Positions 38,073 through 38,278 of a DNA stretch of 38,278 bases are shown here, in pieces; position 1 is the stretch's first letter; each line of letters opens with the position of its first letter. Source of the stretch: Streptomyces bambusae (GTDB lineage: Bacteria > Actinomycetota > Actinomycetes > Streptomycetales > Streptomycetaceae); NCBI RefSeq assembly GCF_020532645.1, contig NZ_JAJAUZ010000067.1, positions 1-38,278 of the forward strand, given 5' to 3'. Below the pieces are notes generated by a model. The model saw nothing but the letters and a program-made list of their open reading frames with translations, ran no database searches and had not been told where the DNA came from. The translations under genes and the position numbers were made by a program.

Positions 38073-38278
38073 AATGAATCCCATCGCTGCACTTCAGAGC
38101 GGTGTTACCCACCTGCCGGTGGACATGGAGCCGTCGGATGCGGAGCTGGACACGATCAAGGAGGAGGCGCCGCTGATCGAGGCGGAGTTGGACCTGCTTG
38201 GTCTGGAGATCGCGGTGCTGGACCGGGTGCCGTCGGAGCTGGACGCTCAGCGGATCCGGCGGGCGCAGAACCGGGTGT
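38073..38278 (+). CDS. DUF6284-like small protein, 3' end outside the window
   Basis: The ATG at 38073 follows AGAAGGGAG by 8 nt; 68 codons are visible before the window ends. The protein is acidic and helical: MNPIAALQSG, then EPSDAELDTIKEEAPLI, EAELDLLGLEIAVLDRVPSE and RIRRAQNRV. This matches my memory of DUF6284 proteins, short (~70-90 aa) ORFs found in the transfer regions of Streptomyces integrative elements and plasmids. Function is unknown. If correct, transfer or spread genes should follow to the right. Confidence 0.7.

Larger units (their letters stand above)
34251..38278. mobile_element. One end of a putative integrated element (AICE-like genomic island), partial
   Basis: From about 34,255 rightward the sequence loses the chromosome's character. 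Counted samples: 33 of 60 G+C at 34561-34620 and 35 of 60 at 35761-35820, against 48 of 60 at 32161-32220 in glnE. Gene content switches to unknown membrane-anchored proteins, an HTH/PP2C operon, and a DUF6284-like gene of the sort found near transfer genes in actinomycete integrative and conjugative elements. The boundary falls inside a truncated glutamine synthetase gene. No integrase, replication or transfer gene is in view; these would be expected beyond 38,278. Confidence 0.6.

Overview
The window is a stretch of very GC-rich actinobacterial chromosome, most likely Streptomyces. Supporting this are strong G/C bias at third codon positions, GTG/TTG starts, a eukaryotic-type glutamine synthetase GlnII, an actinobacterial GlnE, a MalR-controlled malEFG locus, and intergenic repeats built on a CCGGCGTTTGAGG core. 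The gene set resembles the chromosomal neighbourhood that in S. coelicolor runs from glnII to glnE; that comparison is from memory, not a search.

Layout. (1) 1-3.3 kb: a Gfo/Idh/MocA-type oxidoreductase (-), glnII (+), a 39-aa Cys-Cys leader-like ORF (+) and a receiver-less winged-helix regulator (+). (2) 3.3-6.2 kb: a PepSY membrane protein and a His/Met-rich membrane protein (both -), then a rhomboid-like membrane protein (+). (3) 6.3-9.1 kb: a Cys-based protein phosphatase and a large unknown protein with a sigma-factor-like N-terminus joined to a membrane segment and a big C-terminal domain. (4) 9.5-12.8 kb: a metal-dependent hydrolase / [2Fe-2S] reductase / TetR / GNAT run. (5) 12.9-29.7 kb: a starch and maltodextrin locus. 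It holds a 1786-aa secreted two-headed amylase/pullulanase, a secreted CBM20 alpha-amylase, the malEFG ABC importer, and two cytoplasmic GH13 alpha-glucosidases, each followed directly by a LacI-family regulator, arranged as near mirror images around malEFG. The secreted enzymes would cut starch and pullulan to maltodextrins, MalEFG would import them, the glucosidases would finish hydrolysis, and MalR would repress until inducer is present. (6) 29.9-34.0 kb: a PAP2-family membrane protein and glnE.

(7) 34.17-38.28 kb: the sequence changes abruptly. Upstream of glnE lies only the last ~29 codons of a glutamine-synthetase-like gene (probably glnA2) with its terminator. Its homology stops near 34,255 and is followed by a lower-GC island: two membrane-anchored unknown proteins, a two-gene operon (HTH protein plus PP2C-like phosphatase) behind a 14-bp inverted repeat, and at the window edge a DUF6284-like gene typical of actinomycete integrative conjugative elements. 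I read this as one end of an integrated element that used the 3' end of glnA2 as its target. The HTH/PP2C module with its operators and anchored neighbours is the best candidate here for an undescribed system.
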